Assembly (NCBI RefSeq): GCF_034008315.1
Contig: NZ_CP125377.1
Location: forward strand, 4,710,501 to 4,774,500
Reading direction: 5' to 3'
Source: Pseudomonas sp. P8_241
Lineage (GTDB): Bacteria; Pseudomonadota; Gammaproteobacteria; Pseudomonadales; Pseudomonadaceae
Length of the DNA: 64,000 nucleotides
The translations under genes were made by a program, and so were the position numbers. This document shows, piece by piece, positions 8,983 through 16,840 of this stretch (its first letter is position 1; the number at the start of each line of letters is the position of its first letter). Under the pieces are notes generated by a model, which had not been told where the DNA came from, ran no database searches, and saw nothing but the letters and a program-made list of their open reading frames with translations.

Positions 8983-9311
8983 TGACCTTCCTTGACTCCT
9001 TCACATGATCGACAGGCAGTTGACCTGCCAGCGGGCCGATTCATAAAGGTAGCGATCGCTCCTTGATTCGAGTGGCGCGTATGTTAACGGTTGAGTCGCC
9101 AGCATGGAACTTTGATGTGTGAGCTTCCGATCAACGCATGGCACTGATTCTGACTTCTGTACCTTCACCGCCATGACAATGGCAATCAGTACACAGAGTC
9201 CGTAATATCGCGCCTCGTTTGATCGGCCGGTACACTTTTCGGGCACAGCTTGCTCCGGATACGACTGACTTTTTCCGATCAGAATTCGAGCGTTGTTCAC
9301 AGTTGGAGCCC
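8983..9311. other. Divergent intergenic region, no gene
   Basis: This gap lies between the leftward nuclease gene and the rightward kinase-like gene. It must hold both promoters. An open frame runs in from 9219, but its first 31 residues show no family similarity and the GGAG before the ATG at 9312 marks a later start. No convincing operator or repeat was seen. Confidence 0.5.
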
Positions 9312-10373
9312 ATGGATACCGAATCAGAGAAACAAGGGATATTGGCTCGCAACAATGTCTTCTGGTGGCGTCAGGCCACCTTGGAAAAACGCTTGAGCCA
9401 TGTGCTCGGTTTCGCGCTGGATGACTACAGCATCTCCACCTCGGACCTGGCCTCCAATGCCTCGTTCGTCAACCATGTACACCACCATCGCCTGACCCAT
9501 CGACAAACGGGCGCCTCGCTGGATGTCGTAGAAAAATCGATTCGCAAATTGTTTGGCATTTCCAGTCTTGAATCGCGCTTCCATCGCGAAGGCAATGTGC
9601 TGGCCAACAGTATCCACTTCCGACACCCTCAATGCCTGGGCGTTATCGAAACCCCTTGGGAAAGCCTGGTCTTCACGCGTTTTATTCGGGGAAAAGCGCC
9701 TCGCATGGGCAAGATCGCGACGCAGCTTGGCCTGGGCATCGCAGAAATAGAAGATCTGACCAACTTGCACCTGCAAACCGGCAGCTGGTTACAACGCTAC
9801 CGTTTTTGGGAAATGGATTTTTTCCGTCCGTGGTACTTGCTGCGTTGGCGTTTCAATTTTGTGCGCTACCTGCCCTCTCTTAATGAGCTACCTAGCGAAG
9901 ATGCACGCTTTCAGGGGCTTCATGAGCGGCTATCACGGTTGGAGCCCGCGTTAAAACTCGCAAAAAACCGTGCCAATAATAGCCAGCGCTGTTTTTGCCA
10001 TATGGATTATTTGGCCAAGAATTTCTTTTCTTCGCCTGAAGGCTTTCAGATGATCGATTGGAGTGAGGTGAAAGTAGGCCGAATCGGGTTTGATGGGGGC
10101 GCGTACCTGAGTGCGATTTTCCGCCAGGAAGACATGGCACGCTTCACAAGAATCCGCATGTACTTTTTACGGTCCTATCTTGCAGCGCTGGACGAGCGCT
10201 TCGATGAGCAGAGTGCATTGCACAACATGGATTACTTTTTCCTGCAAAACTCCCTCTGGCATTTCCTTCGTCCCAAAACCATTGCCGACTATCAGCAGCG
10301 CGGCAAACTGGATCTGTTGCATCAGAAATACGAGTACTTGTTGGCCCAGGGTGCTCTATTAGGTGCGACATGA
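9312..10373 (+). CDS. APH/choline-kinase-fold phosphotransferase
   Basis: A 353-residue protein with the aminoglycoside/choline kinase fold. The catalytic loop is FCHMDYLAKNFF (the HxDxxxxN pattern) near residue 230, and the metal-binding segment MIDWSEVKVGRIGFD follows about 15 residues later. An N-terminal lobe with a lysine strand (VVEKSIRKL) precedes them. The start chosen is the ATG at 9312 with GGAG (9305-9308) before it; the frame also continues upstream to 9219 without family-like sequence. Members of this fold phosphorylate small hydroxyl compounds, including sugars and lipid precursors. Lying between kpsF and kpsC, it may phosphorylate a precursor or the anchor of the polysaccharide. 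The substrate is unknown and antibiotic resistance is not implied. Confidence 0.75.
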   Translation: MDTESEKQGILARNNVFWWRQATLEKRLSHVLGFALDDYSISTSDLASNASFVNHVHHHRLTHRQTGASLDVVEKSIRKLFGISSLESRFHREGNVLANSIHFRHPQCLGVIETPWESLVFTRFIRGKAPRMGKIATQLGLGIAEIEDLTNLHLQTGSWLQRYRFWEMDFFRPWYLLRWRFNFVRYLPSLNELPSEDARFQGLHERLSRLEPALKLAKNRANNSQRCFCHMDYLAKNFFSSPEGFQMIDWSEVKVGRIGFDGGAYLSAIFRQEDMARFTRIRMYFLRSYLAALDERFDEQSALHNMDYFFLQNSLWHFLRPKTIADYQQRGKLDLLHQKYEYLLAQGALLGAT

Positions 10374-10383
10374 CATGAGGGTG

Positions 10384-10408
10384 TCTTCGCTGGCAAGCCA
10401 GCACCTAC
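10384..10408. repeat. Single REP-like element
   Basis: A half palindrome of the GTAGGAGCTGGCTTGCCAGCGA type, read on the minus strand and with one changed base in the tail. It directly follows the kinase-like gene. Other copies lie at 18301, 29230, 29383, 39471, 45981 and 57302. Confidence 0.7.
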
Positions 10409-10665
10409 GAAAAGCGAGAGGTTGTCAATCTGGCTGTTAGCCGCAGAGCGCACCGCTCATCGGAGTGTTTACGCCGGCAAGCGCGCTGGGACTATGCATT
10501 CACAAAGGAAGTGAAAAAACTGTAGGAAAACTCCTATTTTTATCAGTGGCTACCTGCCATTTGTATTATCATCTGCGCCAAATTCTACCGAGCATTTCCG
10601 TCAGGTTCGCATTGATCGCGCCTGGCTGGATACGTGCGCCTGTTTATGGATAACCGCTGTTTTTT
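10409..10665. other. Leader region of the kpsC operon
   Basis: There is no gene here. It must hold the promoter of the kpsC operon. A short inverted repeat TAGGA-AAAC-TCCTA followed by TTTTT lies near 10522-10541. No JUMPstart/ops element of the kind that precedes enterobacterial capsule operons was found on the plus strand. Confidence 0.4.
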
Positions 10666-12693
10666 ATGGACAATGTCGCTCCATCGCGTCGCTCTTTGTT
10701 GATTCTGTCCAAAGGTGCGCAACAGATCTCCACCCTTCCCGCGTTGCTGCCTGAGTATCGGCTGCTGTGTGGATCGGTGCGCGATATTGGCCAGGCCGAT
10801 GAAGTTCTTGCCTGGGGTCGCAAGCCTAGCGCCTTGCGTGCGGAGGCTGCCGGCGTTGAGGCCGGGTTGCCGTTGCTCACGGTGGAAGACGGTTTTTTGC
10901 GCTCAGTGGGCCTGGGAGCCGATGAGCCGCCGTTGTCGCTGGTCGTTGACCCCCTTGGCATTTATTACGATGCCAGCAGTCCTTCTCGCCTCGAACAGTT
11001 GATCCCGGTTCCGCTCACCGAGGCTCAGAACCTGCGTGCCCGTGCCCTGCAAGCCAGTTGGTGCGAGGAGCGGGTGTCCAAATACAACGGCGCCCGCATC
11101 AAGGCTTTCGACTTGCCGCAGCCCTGCGTGCTGGTGGCGGATCAGACACGCGGTGATGCATCGCTGCAGGGTGCCAGCGCTGCCGACTTTGAGCGCATGC
11201 TCGACGCGGCGCTCGCCCGCCACCCGCAAAGCACCGTGGTTGTGAAGGTTCATCCCGATGTGGTGGCAGGGCGCAAGCAAGGCCACTTCGACCTGGTGGC
11301 GCTGCGCAAACACCCTCGTGTGAGGGTGATTGCCGAGGATGTGCATCCGGCGGAGTTGTTGTCCGGCGTGCAGGCCGTGTACGTGATGACCTCGCAACTG
11401 GGTTTCGATGCGTTGTTGTGGGGCGTGACGGTCTACACCTTCGGCATGCCGTTCTATGCCGGCTGGGGCTTGACTGTCGATGCCCTGCCCGCCCCCGAAC
11501 GGCGCCAGCGCGTAAGCCTTGAACAATTGCTGCACGCGGCGCTGGTGGAATACCCGCGCTATGTCGACCCGGAGACAGGGGCGCCCTGTGAGCCCGAAAC
11601 CGTTCTGAAGTGGCTGGGCCTGCAACGACGGATGCGCAGCCGGCTGCCTCAGGACCTGCAAATGGTTGGCTTCAGCAAGTGGAAGCAACCGTTGGTGCTG
11701 GATTTTTTCAATGGTTCAACGATTCGTTTCCTCGGTCGTTTTTCCCGTCGCCGTATCGACCCGATCATCACTTGGGGTTGCCAGCACGACGTGCCATTGA
11801 CCAGGAAAATCGACAACCACCTCGGCCGCGTCGAAGACGGTTTTCTGCGTTCCGTCGGCCTGGGCGCGAAGAAAACCCGGCCGTTGTCCTGGGTCTTCGA
11901 TGACCTGGGCATCTATTACGACGCGACCCGGCCTTCGCGTCTGGAACACCTTTTGCAGAATGAACCGTGCCCGCCCGGTCTGTTGCAGCGGGCAGCGGCG
12001 TTGCGTGAGGCAATCTGCACGGCCGGCGTGACCAAGTACAACCTGCCGGGCTCGACGTGGAAACGTCCGGCCGGTGTCGAGCGGGTGATTCTGGTGCCGG
12101 GCCAGGTGGAATCGGACGCTTCGATCCGTTATGGGGCGCACCGGATCCGCCGCAACCTTGATTTGCTCAAGGCGGTGCGCGAGCGCCATCCGATGGCGTG
12201 GCTGTTGTACAAGCCGCACCCTGAAGTACTGGCCGGCACCCGCGAGGCCGGTGAACACGAAGAACGCACCAGCGATTGGTGCAACCAGGTGGTGGGCGAT
12301 GTGCCTTTCCACGAATTGCTGTCCGAGGTCGACGAGGTGCATGTACTGACCTCGCAATCGGGCTTCGAGGCTTTGTTGCGCGGGGTTCCGGTGACCACCT
12401 ACGGCCAGCCGTTCTATGCCGGCTGGGGGCTGACCCGGGATTGCGACTTGAGTGCCGATGTCCAGGCGCGCCGCAGTCGGCGCCTGAGCCTGGATGAACT
12501 GGTGGCCGGGACCCTGATTCGCTACCCGACCTACGTAAGCCGAATCACACGAAAATTCACCACCCCCGAACGCACGCTAATCGAGATTCAGAACTGGGAT
12601 GAAGTACCTACGCAAGGAAGAACGCCAACATGGCGAGAGATGATTCAGCGTTTGCTCCCTACCGCTTTGAGAACACTGCCAGGGAAGTCGTAG
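10666..12693 (+). CDS. kpsC: KpsC, two-domain beta-Kdo transferase
   Basis: In group 2 capsules KpsC extends the poly-beta-Kdo linker on the lipid (lyso-phosphatidylglycerol) from CMP-Kdo at the inner face of the cytoplasmic membrane. The 675 residues are two tandem copies of the same glycosyltransferase fold, about 1-325 and 330-675, as expected for KpsC. Each copy has the signature VEDGFLRSVGLG (residues 73-84 and 389-400), an IYYDA segment just after, an HP motif (KVHPD near 194-198; KPHPE in the second copy) and PFYAGWG (262-268 and its counterpart). The end overlaps the start of kpsS. The GC content is normal for Pseudomonas, unlike the sugar-transferase genes to the left, so the linker/anchor genes have a different history from the repeat-unit genes. 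Confidence 0.94.
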   Translation: MDNVAPSRRSLLILSKGAQQISTLPALLPEYRLLCGSVRDIGQADEVLAWGRKPSALRAEAAGVEAGLPLLTVEDGFLRSVGLGADEPPLSLVVDPLGIYYDASSPSRLEQLIPVPLTEAQNLRARALQASWCEERVSKYNGARIKAFDLPQPCVLVADQTRGDASLQGASAADFERMLDAALARHPQSTVVVKVHPDVVAGRKQGHFDLVALRKHPRVRVIAEDVHPAELLSGVQAVYVMTSQLGFDALLWGVTVYTFGMPFYAGWGLTVDALPAPERRQRVSLEQLLHAALVEYPRYVDPETGAPCEPETVLKWLGLQRRMRSRLPQDLQMVGFSKWKQPLVLDFFNGSTIRFLGRFSRRRIDPIITWGCQHDVPLTRKIDNHLGRVEDGFLRSVGLGAKKTRPLSWVFDDLGIYYDATRPSRLEHLLQNEPCPPGLLQRAAALREAICTAGVTKYNLPGSTWKRPAGVERVILVPGQVESDASIRYGAHRIRRNLDLLKAVRERHPMAWLLYKPHPEVLAGTREAGEHEERTSDWCNQVVGDVPFHELLSEVDEVHVLTSQSGFEALLRGVPVTTYGQPFYAGWGLTRDCDLSADVQARRSRRLSLDELVAGTLIRYPTYVSRITRKFTTPERTLIEIQNWDEVPTQGRTPTWREMIQRLLPTALRTLPGKS

Positions 12694-13952
12694 TGCCGGT
12701 AGAGCGTTCCAGGCGTGTGGTGTCGGTGAAACCACGCAACTCGTTCCTGTTCCTGCAGGGCGTCAGTTCGCCGTTTTTCTCGCGTCTGGTGCAAGCACTG
12801 CGGACCGAGGGGCAATTGGTCAAATCCGTCAATTTCAATATGGGCGACCTCCTGTACGGCAGCGGCGCGCGCGTGTTTTATTCGGCGCGGCCCGAGCAGT
12901 TGATGAACTTCTACAGCGATTGCTTCAAGTCTGACCACATCACCGACGTGGTGCTGTTCGGCGATTGCCGTCCGGTGCATCAACCGGCGGTGGAGCTGGC
13001 CAAGTCCCTGGGTATTCGCGTGCACGTGTTCGAGGAAGGCTACTTCCGCCCGTACTGGATCACCCTTGAGCGCAACGGGGTGAACAATCACTCGCTGCTG
13101 CCCCGGGATCCGGAGTGGTATCGGGAGGTCGGCAAGTACATTCCGCGTTACCACAACGGCAACTCGTTCCGCCTGTCCTTCGCTTCACGGGCCTTTCATG
13201 ACGTGATGTACCACGTCGGTGGCGCGTTGAACAAAGCCGTGTTTCCCCATTACAAGACTCACGCCCCGTTCAACGCGGCCGTGGAATATGCGGGTTACAT
13301 TCGCCAGGGGCTTCGCCTGGTCAGTGCCAAGGGCCGCGATTCCGAGGTGATCAGTGAGGTGGCGCGCAATCGCCACCGCACCTTCCTGTTGCCCCTGCAG
13401 CTGGACAGCGATGCGCAGATCCGCGATCACTCACCGTTCAAACACATGAAGGATGTGCTCAAGCATGTGATGGGCTCGTTCGCCCGGCATGCCGGCAGCG
13501 ACGCGCGACTGGTGGTCAAGAACCATCCGTTGACGCCGGGGATCATCAATTACCACCGCATCACGCGACGCATTGCCCACAAGCTCGGCATCGCCGACCG
13601 TGTGGACTTCCTGGAAAGCGGGCACATGCCGACGCTGTTGTCCCATGTGGCCGGCGTGGTCACGGTCAACAGCACCGTGGGCGGTTCGTCGCTGATGCAC
13701 AGCGTACCGACCATTGCTCTGAGCGATCCGATCTACAACCTCAAGGGGCTGACGCACCAGAGTGGCCTCGACGAGTTCTGGAACTCCCCGGAGCCACCCG
13801 ACTCCACGCTGTTCCAACGCTTTCGCAGCACAGTCATTCACACCACGCAAGTCAACGGCGGCTTCTATACCCGCTGTGGCATCGACATGGCGGTGAACAA
13901 CTCCCTGGAAGTGTTGATGGCCAAGACCTCGAAGATTGAACAATACCTATGA
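12630..13952 (+). CDS. kpsS: KpsS, Kdo transferase starting the capsule linker
   Basis: KpsS adds the first beta-Kdo to the capsule lipid, after which KpsC extends the linker. The product is 440 residues from the ATG at 12630, which overlaps kpsC by 64 bases. The family starts at FLFLQGVSSPFFSRL near residue 38. Other motifs are FEEGYFRPYW near 137, KNHPLTPGIINY near 297 and VNSTVGGSSLMHSVPTIALS near 350, the typical Capsule_synth C-terminal site. A GTG at 12693 directly behind the kpsC stop, with AGGGA 7 bases before it, is an attractive alternative start and would give 419 residues with tighter coupling. Both starts keep the whole domain. The stop overlaps the next start by 4 bases (ATGA). 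Confidence 0.92.
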   Translation: MARDDSAFAPYRFENTAREVVVPVERSRRVVSVKPRNSFLFLQGVSSPFFSRLVQALRTEGQLVKSVNFNMGDLLYGSGARVFYSARPEQLMNFYSDCFKSDHITDVVLFGDCRPVHQPAVELAKSLGIRVHVFEEGYFRPYWITLERNGVNNHSLLPRDPEWYREVGKYIPRYHNGNSFRLSFASRAFHDVMYHVGGALNKAVFPHYKTHAPFNAAVEYAGYIRQGLRLVSAKGRDSEVISEVARNRHRTFLLPLQLDSDAQIRDHSPFKHMKDVLKHVMGSFARHAGSDARLVVKNHPLTPGIINYHRITRRIAHKLGIADRVDFLESGHMPTLLSHVAGVVTVNSTVGGSSLMHSVPTIALSDPIYNLKGLTHQSGLDEFWNSPEPPDSTLFQRFRSTVIHTTQVNGGFYTRCGIDMAVNNSLEVLMAKTSKIEQYL

Positions 13953-14725
13953 CGCTGCAAAAGTCTCCACGCTGCATTCTCATCACCGGCGCCACGGGTG
14001 GAATTGGTGGCGCCCTGGCGCCCGCCTACGCGGCACCGGGGGTGACTCTGATCCTGCAGGGCCGACGTCTGGACCGCCTGGAAGAAATGGCCGCGCAATG
14101 CCGCGCCGCCGGCGCCCGGGTGTTGCTGAAAGCGCTGGATGTCCAGGACCTGGATGCCCTGCGCAGCTGGATCAGTGAGATCAGCGTCAGCGAGCAACCG
14201 GACCTGATCATCGTAGGTGCCGGGGTCAATACTTCGACCGGTGAAAATGGCGAAGGCGAAGTCTGGGAGCTGTCCCGGGCGCTGATCGAAATCAACGTAC
14301 TGGCAGCGCTCGCCACGGTGCAGGCTGCCCTGCCGGCCATGCGCGCACGCAAGTCGGGGCAGATCGCCCTGTTCAGTTCGCTGGCCGGGTGGCGCGGCTT
14401 GCCGGCCACCCCGAGCTACAGCGCCAGCAAGGCGGCGATCAAGGCTTATGGTGAGGCCATGCGCGACCTGGTGGCGGTGGATGGGGTAAAGATCAACGTG
14501 ATCATGCCCGGCTATGTCGAATCGAAAATGTGCTTTGAAATGCCCGGTCCGAAGCCTTTGCTCTGGACGCCGGACAAGGCTGCCCGACGAATCCGGCGCG
14601 GCCTGGCGGCGAACCAGGCGCGCATCAGTTTTCCCTTCCCGCTGAACCTTGGATGCTGGGCTCTGGGGGTCATTCCGCCACGGCTGTCTTCGATCATTTT
14701 GCGGTGGCTGGATTACGGTGCCTGA
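13949..14725 (+). CDS. Short-chain dehydrogenase/reductase, RkpH-like
   Basis: A classical NAD(P)-dependent SDR of 258 residues. The cofactor motif TGATGGIG is at 13-20, the catalytic serine in LFSSLAGWRG near 143-144, and Tyr157 and Lys161 in PSYSASKAAIKAYGEAM. The C-terminus has hydrophobic patches (near 215-255) that may dock on the membrane or bind a lipid chain. In the rhizobial rkp-1 region RkpH is an SDR next to the PKS-like RkpA and the oxoamine synthase RkpG. By analogy with 3-ketosphinganine reductase, I infer that this enzyme reduces the keto group left by the oxoamine synthase encoded at 18374. It is coupled to kpsS by an ATGA overlap and its stop lies inside the next gene. Confidence 0.85.
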   Translation: MTLQKSPRCILITGATGGIGGALAPAYAAPGVTLILQGRRLDRLEEMAAQCRAAGARVLLKALDVQDLDALRSWISEISVSEQPDLIIVGAGVNTSTGENGEGEVWELSRALIEINVLAALATVQAALPAMRARKSGQIALFSSLAGWRGLPATPSYSASKAAIKAYGEAMRDLVAVDGVKINVIMPGYVESKMCFEMPGPKPLLWTPDKAARRIRRGLAANQARISFPFPLNLGCWALGVIPPRLSSIILRWLDYGA

Positions 14726-16226
14726 TTTGTTGAGTAGTGCTTTTGTTCTGGTGGTTGTGCTTGGTTTTTGCCTTTCCTGCGCTTTCGAACTGTTGCTGAT
14801 ACCTCGTCCCGGATGGCGTCGCCCATTAGGCAGCTGGCTGCTTCATGCAGGCGCCTGGGTTTTCGCGGTGGGCTTGCTGTACCTGATCACCGGGCGCGCC
14901 TGGTTCAGTGCGGTGAACGTACTGGCCCTGTGGCTATTGATCGTGCTGGTCAGCAATGCCAAATACCATTCGCTGCGCGAGCCTTTCGTGTGCGCCGACT
15001 TCGAGTATTTCAGCGATGCCGTGCGCTTTCCGCGCCTGTATTTACCCTTCTTCGGCATCGGCAAGGCCATAGGCCTGGCGCTGCTGTTTGTCGTTTATCT
15101 GGCCTGCGGTTTGTATTTCGAACCTGTCGGCGCCGATGCCCGCGTCGTTGCGTCGAGCGCCTTGTTGTGTGGATTGGCCTTGCTGTGGCTCGGCAGCCGA
15201 AAGCCTTTGCAAGCGACCTTTGACGCCAGCCTTGACCTGGTTCGCTGGGGTCTGGCCGCGAGTTTGTGGACCTATTTTTTCGCCGCCCGGCGCCCTGTGT
15301 CGCTGGCGCAATTGAACTCGCCATTCGCAGAGGATCAGGCACGACCCATGATCGATGTCACCCTCGCGGATCTGGTGTCGGTCCAGAGCGAGTCGTTTTT
15401 CGATGCCCGCCGTTTGTGGCCCGGCATTCGGCCGCAGGTCCTGGGCCACTTCGACACCTTGCGCAGTGAAGCGCGGGCACAAGGCCGATTGCAGGTCGCG
15501 GCCTGGGGTGCAAACACTGTGCGCACTGAGTTCGCCTTTCTCACCGGCATCAAGGTGGACCAGCTCGGCGTCCACCGCTTCAACCCCTATCGCCATCTGG
15601 CGCGTAAAGGCGTCGCCAGCATCGCCCTGGCACTGAAACGCCAGGGTTATCGCACGGTGTGCGTGCATCCCTATGCAGGCAGTTTTTATGGGCGCGACAA
15701 GGTGTTGCCGGCGTTGGGTTTCGATGAGTTCATCGATGTGCGCAGCTTCACTGAACAACAGAAGGCCGGCCCGTTTATCGGCGACTGCGCCGTGGCCGAC
15801 AAGATCACCGAGCTGCTCGATGCCCCTGGCCGTACGCAGCCGCTGTTCATCCATGCCATCACCATGGAAAACCACGGCCCATTGCACCTTGAGACGGTCG
15901 AAGCGGCCGACCTCACGCAATGGTTCGACCGTCCCCTGCCGGACGGCCTGCGCGACCTCGCCCCTTACGTGCGCCACTTGAGCAACGCCGATCGCATGCT
16001 TGGCCAATTGCGCGGGCACTTTCTGGCGCGCGGTACGCCCACCGGGCTGTGTTTTTTTGGCGACCATGTGCCCATCCTGCCCGACGTTTATGGCGTCCTC
16101 GGCGCGCCGGATGGCGACACCGAGTACTTCATCTGGTCCAACACCGCGCCGACCGGCAGTCCGCCCGCAGACCTGGGGGTCGAGCAACTGGCCAAGGCGT
16201 TTGTCGATCAGTTGGCACCCGCGTAA
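14718..16226 (+). CDS. Membrane sulfatase-fold phosphoglycerol transferase (LtaS-like)
   Basis: The product has about five N-terminal membrane segments (roughly residues 1-190), then an extracytoplasmic alkaline-phosphatase/sulfatase domain as in lipoteichoic acid synthase and OpgB. The domain has the metal Glu in SVQSESFF near 225, the nucleophile Thr near 267 in GANTVRTEF, MENHGPL near 395 and FFGDHVPIL near 440. LtaS enzymes move phosphoglycerol from phosphatidylglycerol to an acceptor. The start is taken as GTG at 14718, overlapping the SDR gene by 8 bases; the open frame reaches back to 14649, but those residues are out-of-frame SDR sequence. The rkp-1 region of rhizobia also has a membrane protein (RkpI) at this place. 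I infer that it modifies the capsule lipid or polymer with a phospho-alcohol at the periplasmic face. Confidence 0.85.
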   Translation: MPDLLSSAFVLVVVLGFCLSCAFELLLIPRPGWRRPLGSWLLHAGAWVFAVGLLYLITGRAWFSAVNVLALWLLIVLVSNAKYHSLREPFVCADFEYFSDAVRFPRLYLPFFGIGKAIGLALLFVVYLACGLYFEPVGADARVVASSALLCGLALLWLGSRKPLQATFDASLDLVRWGLAASLWTYFFAARRPVSLAQLNSPFAEDQARPMIDVTLADLVSVQSESFFDARRLWPGIRPQVLGHFDTLRSEARAQGRLQVAAWGANTVRTEFAFLTGIKVDQLGVHRFNPYRHLARKGVASIALALKRQGYRTVCVHPYAGSFYGRDKVLPALGFDEFIDVRSFTEQQKAGPFIGDCAVADKITELLDAPGRTQPLFIHAITMENHGPLHLETVEAADLTQWFDRPLPDGLRDLAPYVRHLSNADRMLGQLRGHFLARGTPTGLCFFGDHVPILPDVYGVLGAPDGDTEYFIWSNTAPTGSPPADLGVEQLAKAFVDQLAPA

Positions 16227-16840
16227 TGACTCAGACCCGTAGTGAACCTTTGCAGATCGCCCTCGCCTCCAGCAACTCGGTGCGCGACCCGGCGATTGCA
16301 AAATGGATCACCTCAGGCCGCGGTTCACTGGCATTCATGCTCGGAGACGAGGATTGTCGCCATCGCCTGTTGGCGGACGGGATCAATTGGGACCGGGTGC
16401 TGGTTGCCTATCGAGGGGATGCCGCTATTGGCTATGCCGCCTTCAAGCACCTTCGGCGCGGACCGTTTTCCCCTGGCATGCAGCCATTCGTGCGTGAGTT
16501 CGGCCGGCTCGGTGGCGCACTGCGCTATGGCATGTTTGCTGTCAGCGAATGGCGCGAGTGGCACTTCGGATTTTATCTGTATGGCTTGCGCGTTCGCAAA
16601 ATCGCCCGCCGCCAGGGTGTTGCCAGTGCCTTGTTGCACGCCGTGCTTATTCAGGCGCGTGACACTGATCATGAAAAAATAGAGCTGGAAGTGCAGGCGA
16701 ACAATCTGCCGGCCCGAGCGTTTTACGCCCACCACGGCTTTTCGCCAAGACGCACCTTCGCCCTGCGCTGGCTCAAACATCTGATGCCGATCCCCGCCAT
16801 CATCAATCTGCGTCGTACGGTATCGCCAAGTCATGAGTAG
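16226..16840 (+). CDS. GNAT-family N-acyltransferase
   Basis: A cytoplasmic acetyl/acyl-CoA-dependent N-acyltransferase of 204 residues. The acyl-CoA-binding motif is near residues 126-140 (RKIARRQGVASALLHAV, where R-R-x-G-V-A is the A motif), and the C-terminal NNLPARAFYAHHGF segment near 160 is the usual B motif. The ATG overlaps the preceding stop by one base, and the last 8 bases overlap the next gene, so it is part of the operon. GNAT enzymes usually acylate an amine. In this context the amine could be the amino group of the amino-alcohol lipid predicted from the oxoamine synthase and SDR, or an amino sugar. That assignment is inference. Confidence 0.85.
   Translation: MTQTRSEPLQIALASSNSVRDPAIAKWITSGRGSLAFMLGDEDCRHRLLADGINWDRVLVAYRGDAAIGYAAFKHLRRGPFSPGMQPFVREFGRLGGALRYGMFAVSEWREWHFGFYLYGLRVRKIARRQGVASALLHAVLIQARDTDHEKIELEVQANNLPARAFYAHHGFSPRRTFALRWLKHLMPIPAIINLRRTVSPSHE

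Noticed and set aside
10374..10665. A possible JUMPstart/ops element before kpsC (GGCAGGTAGCC on the minus strand)
   Set aside because: It is on the wrong strand for the capsule operon and matches the ops core poorly.
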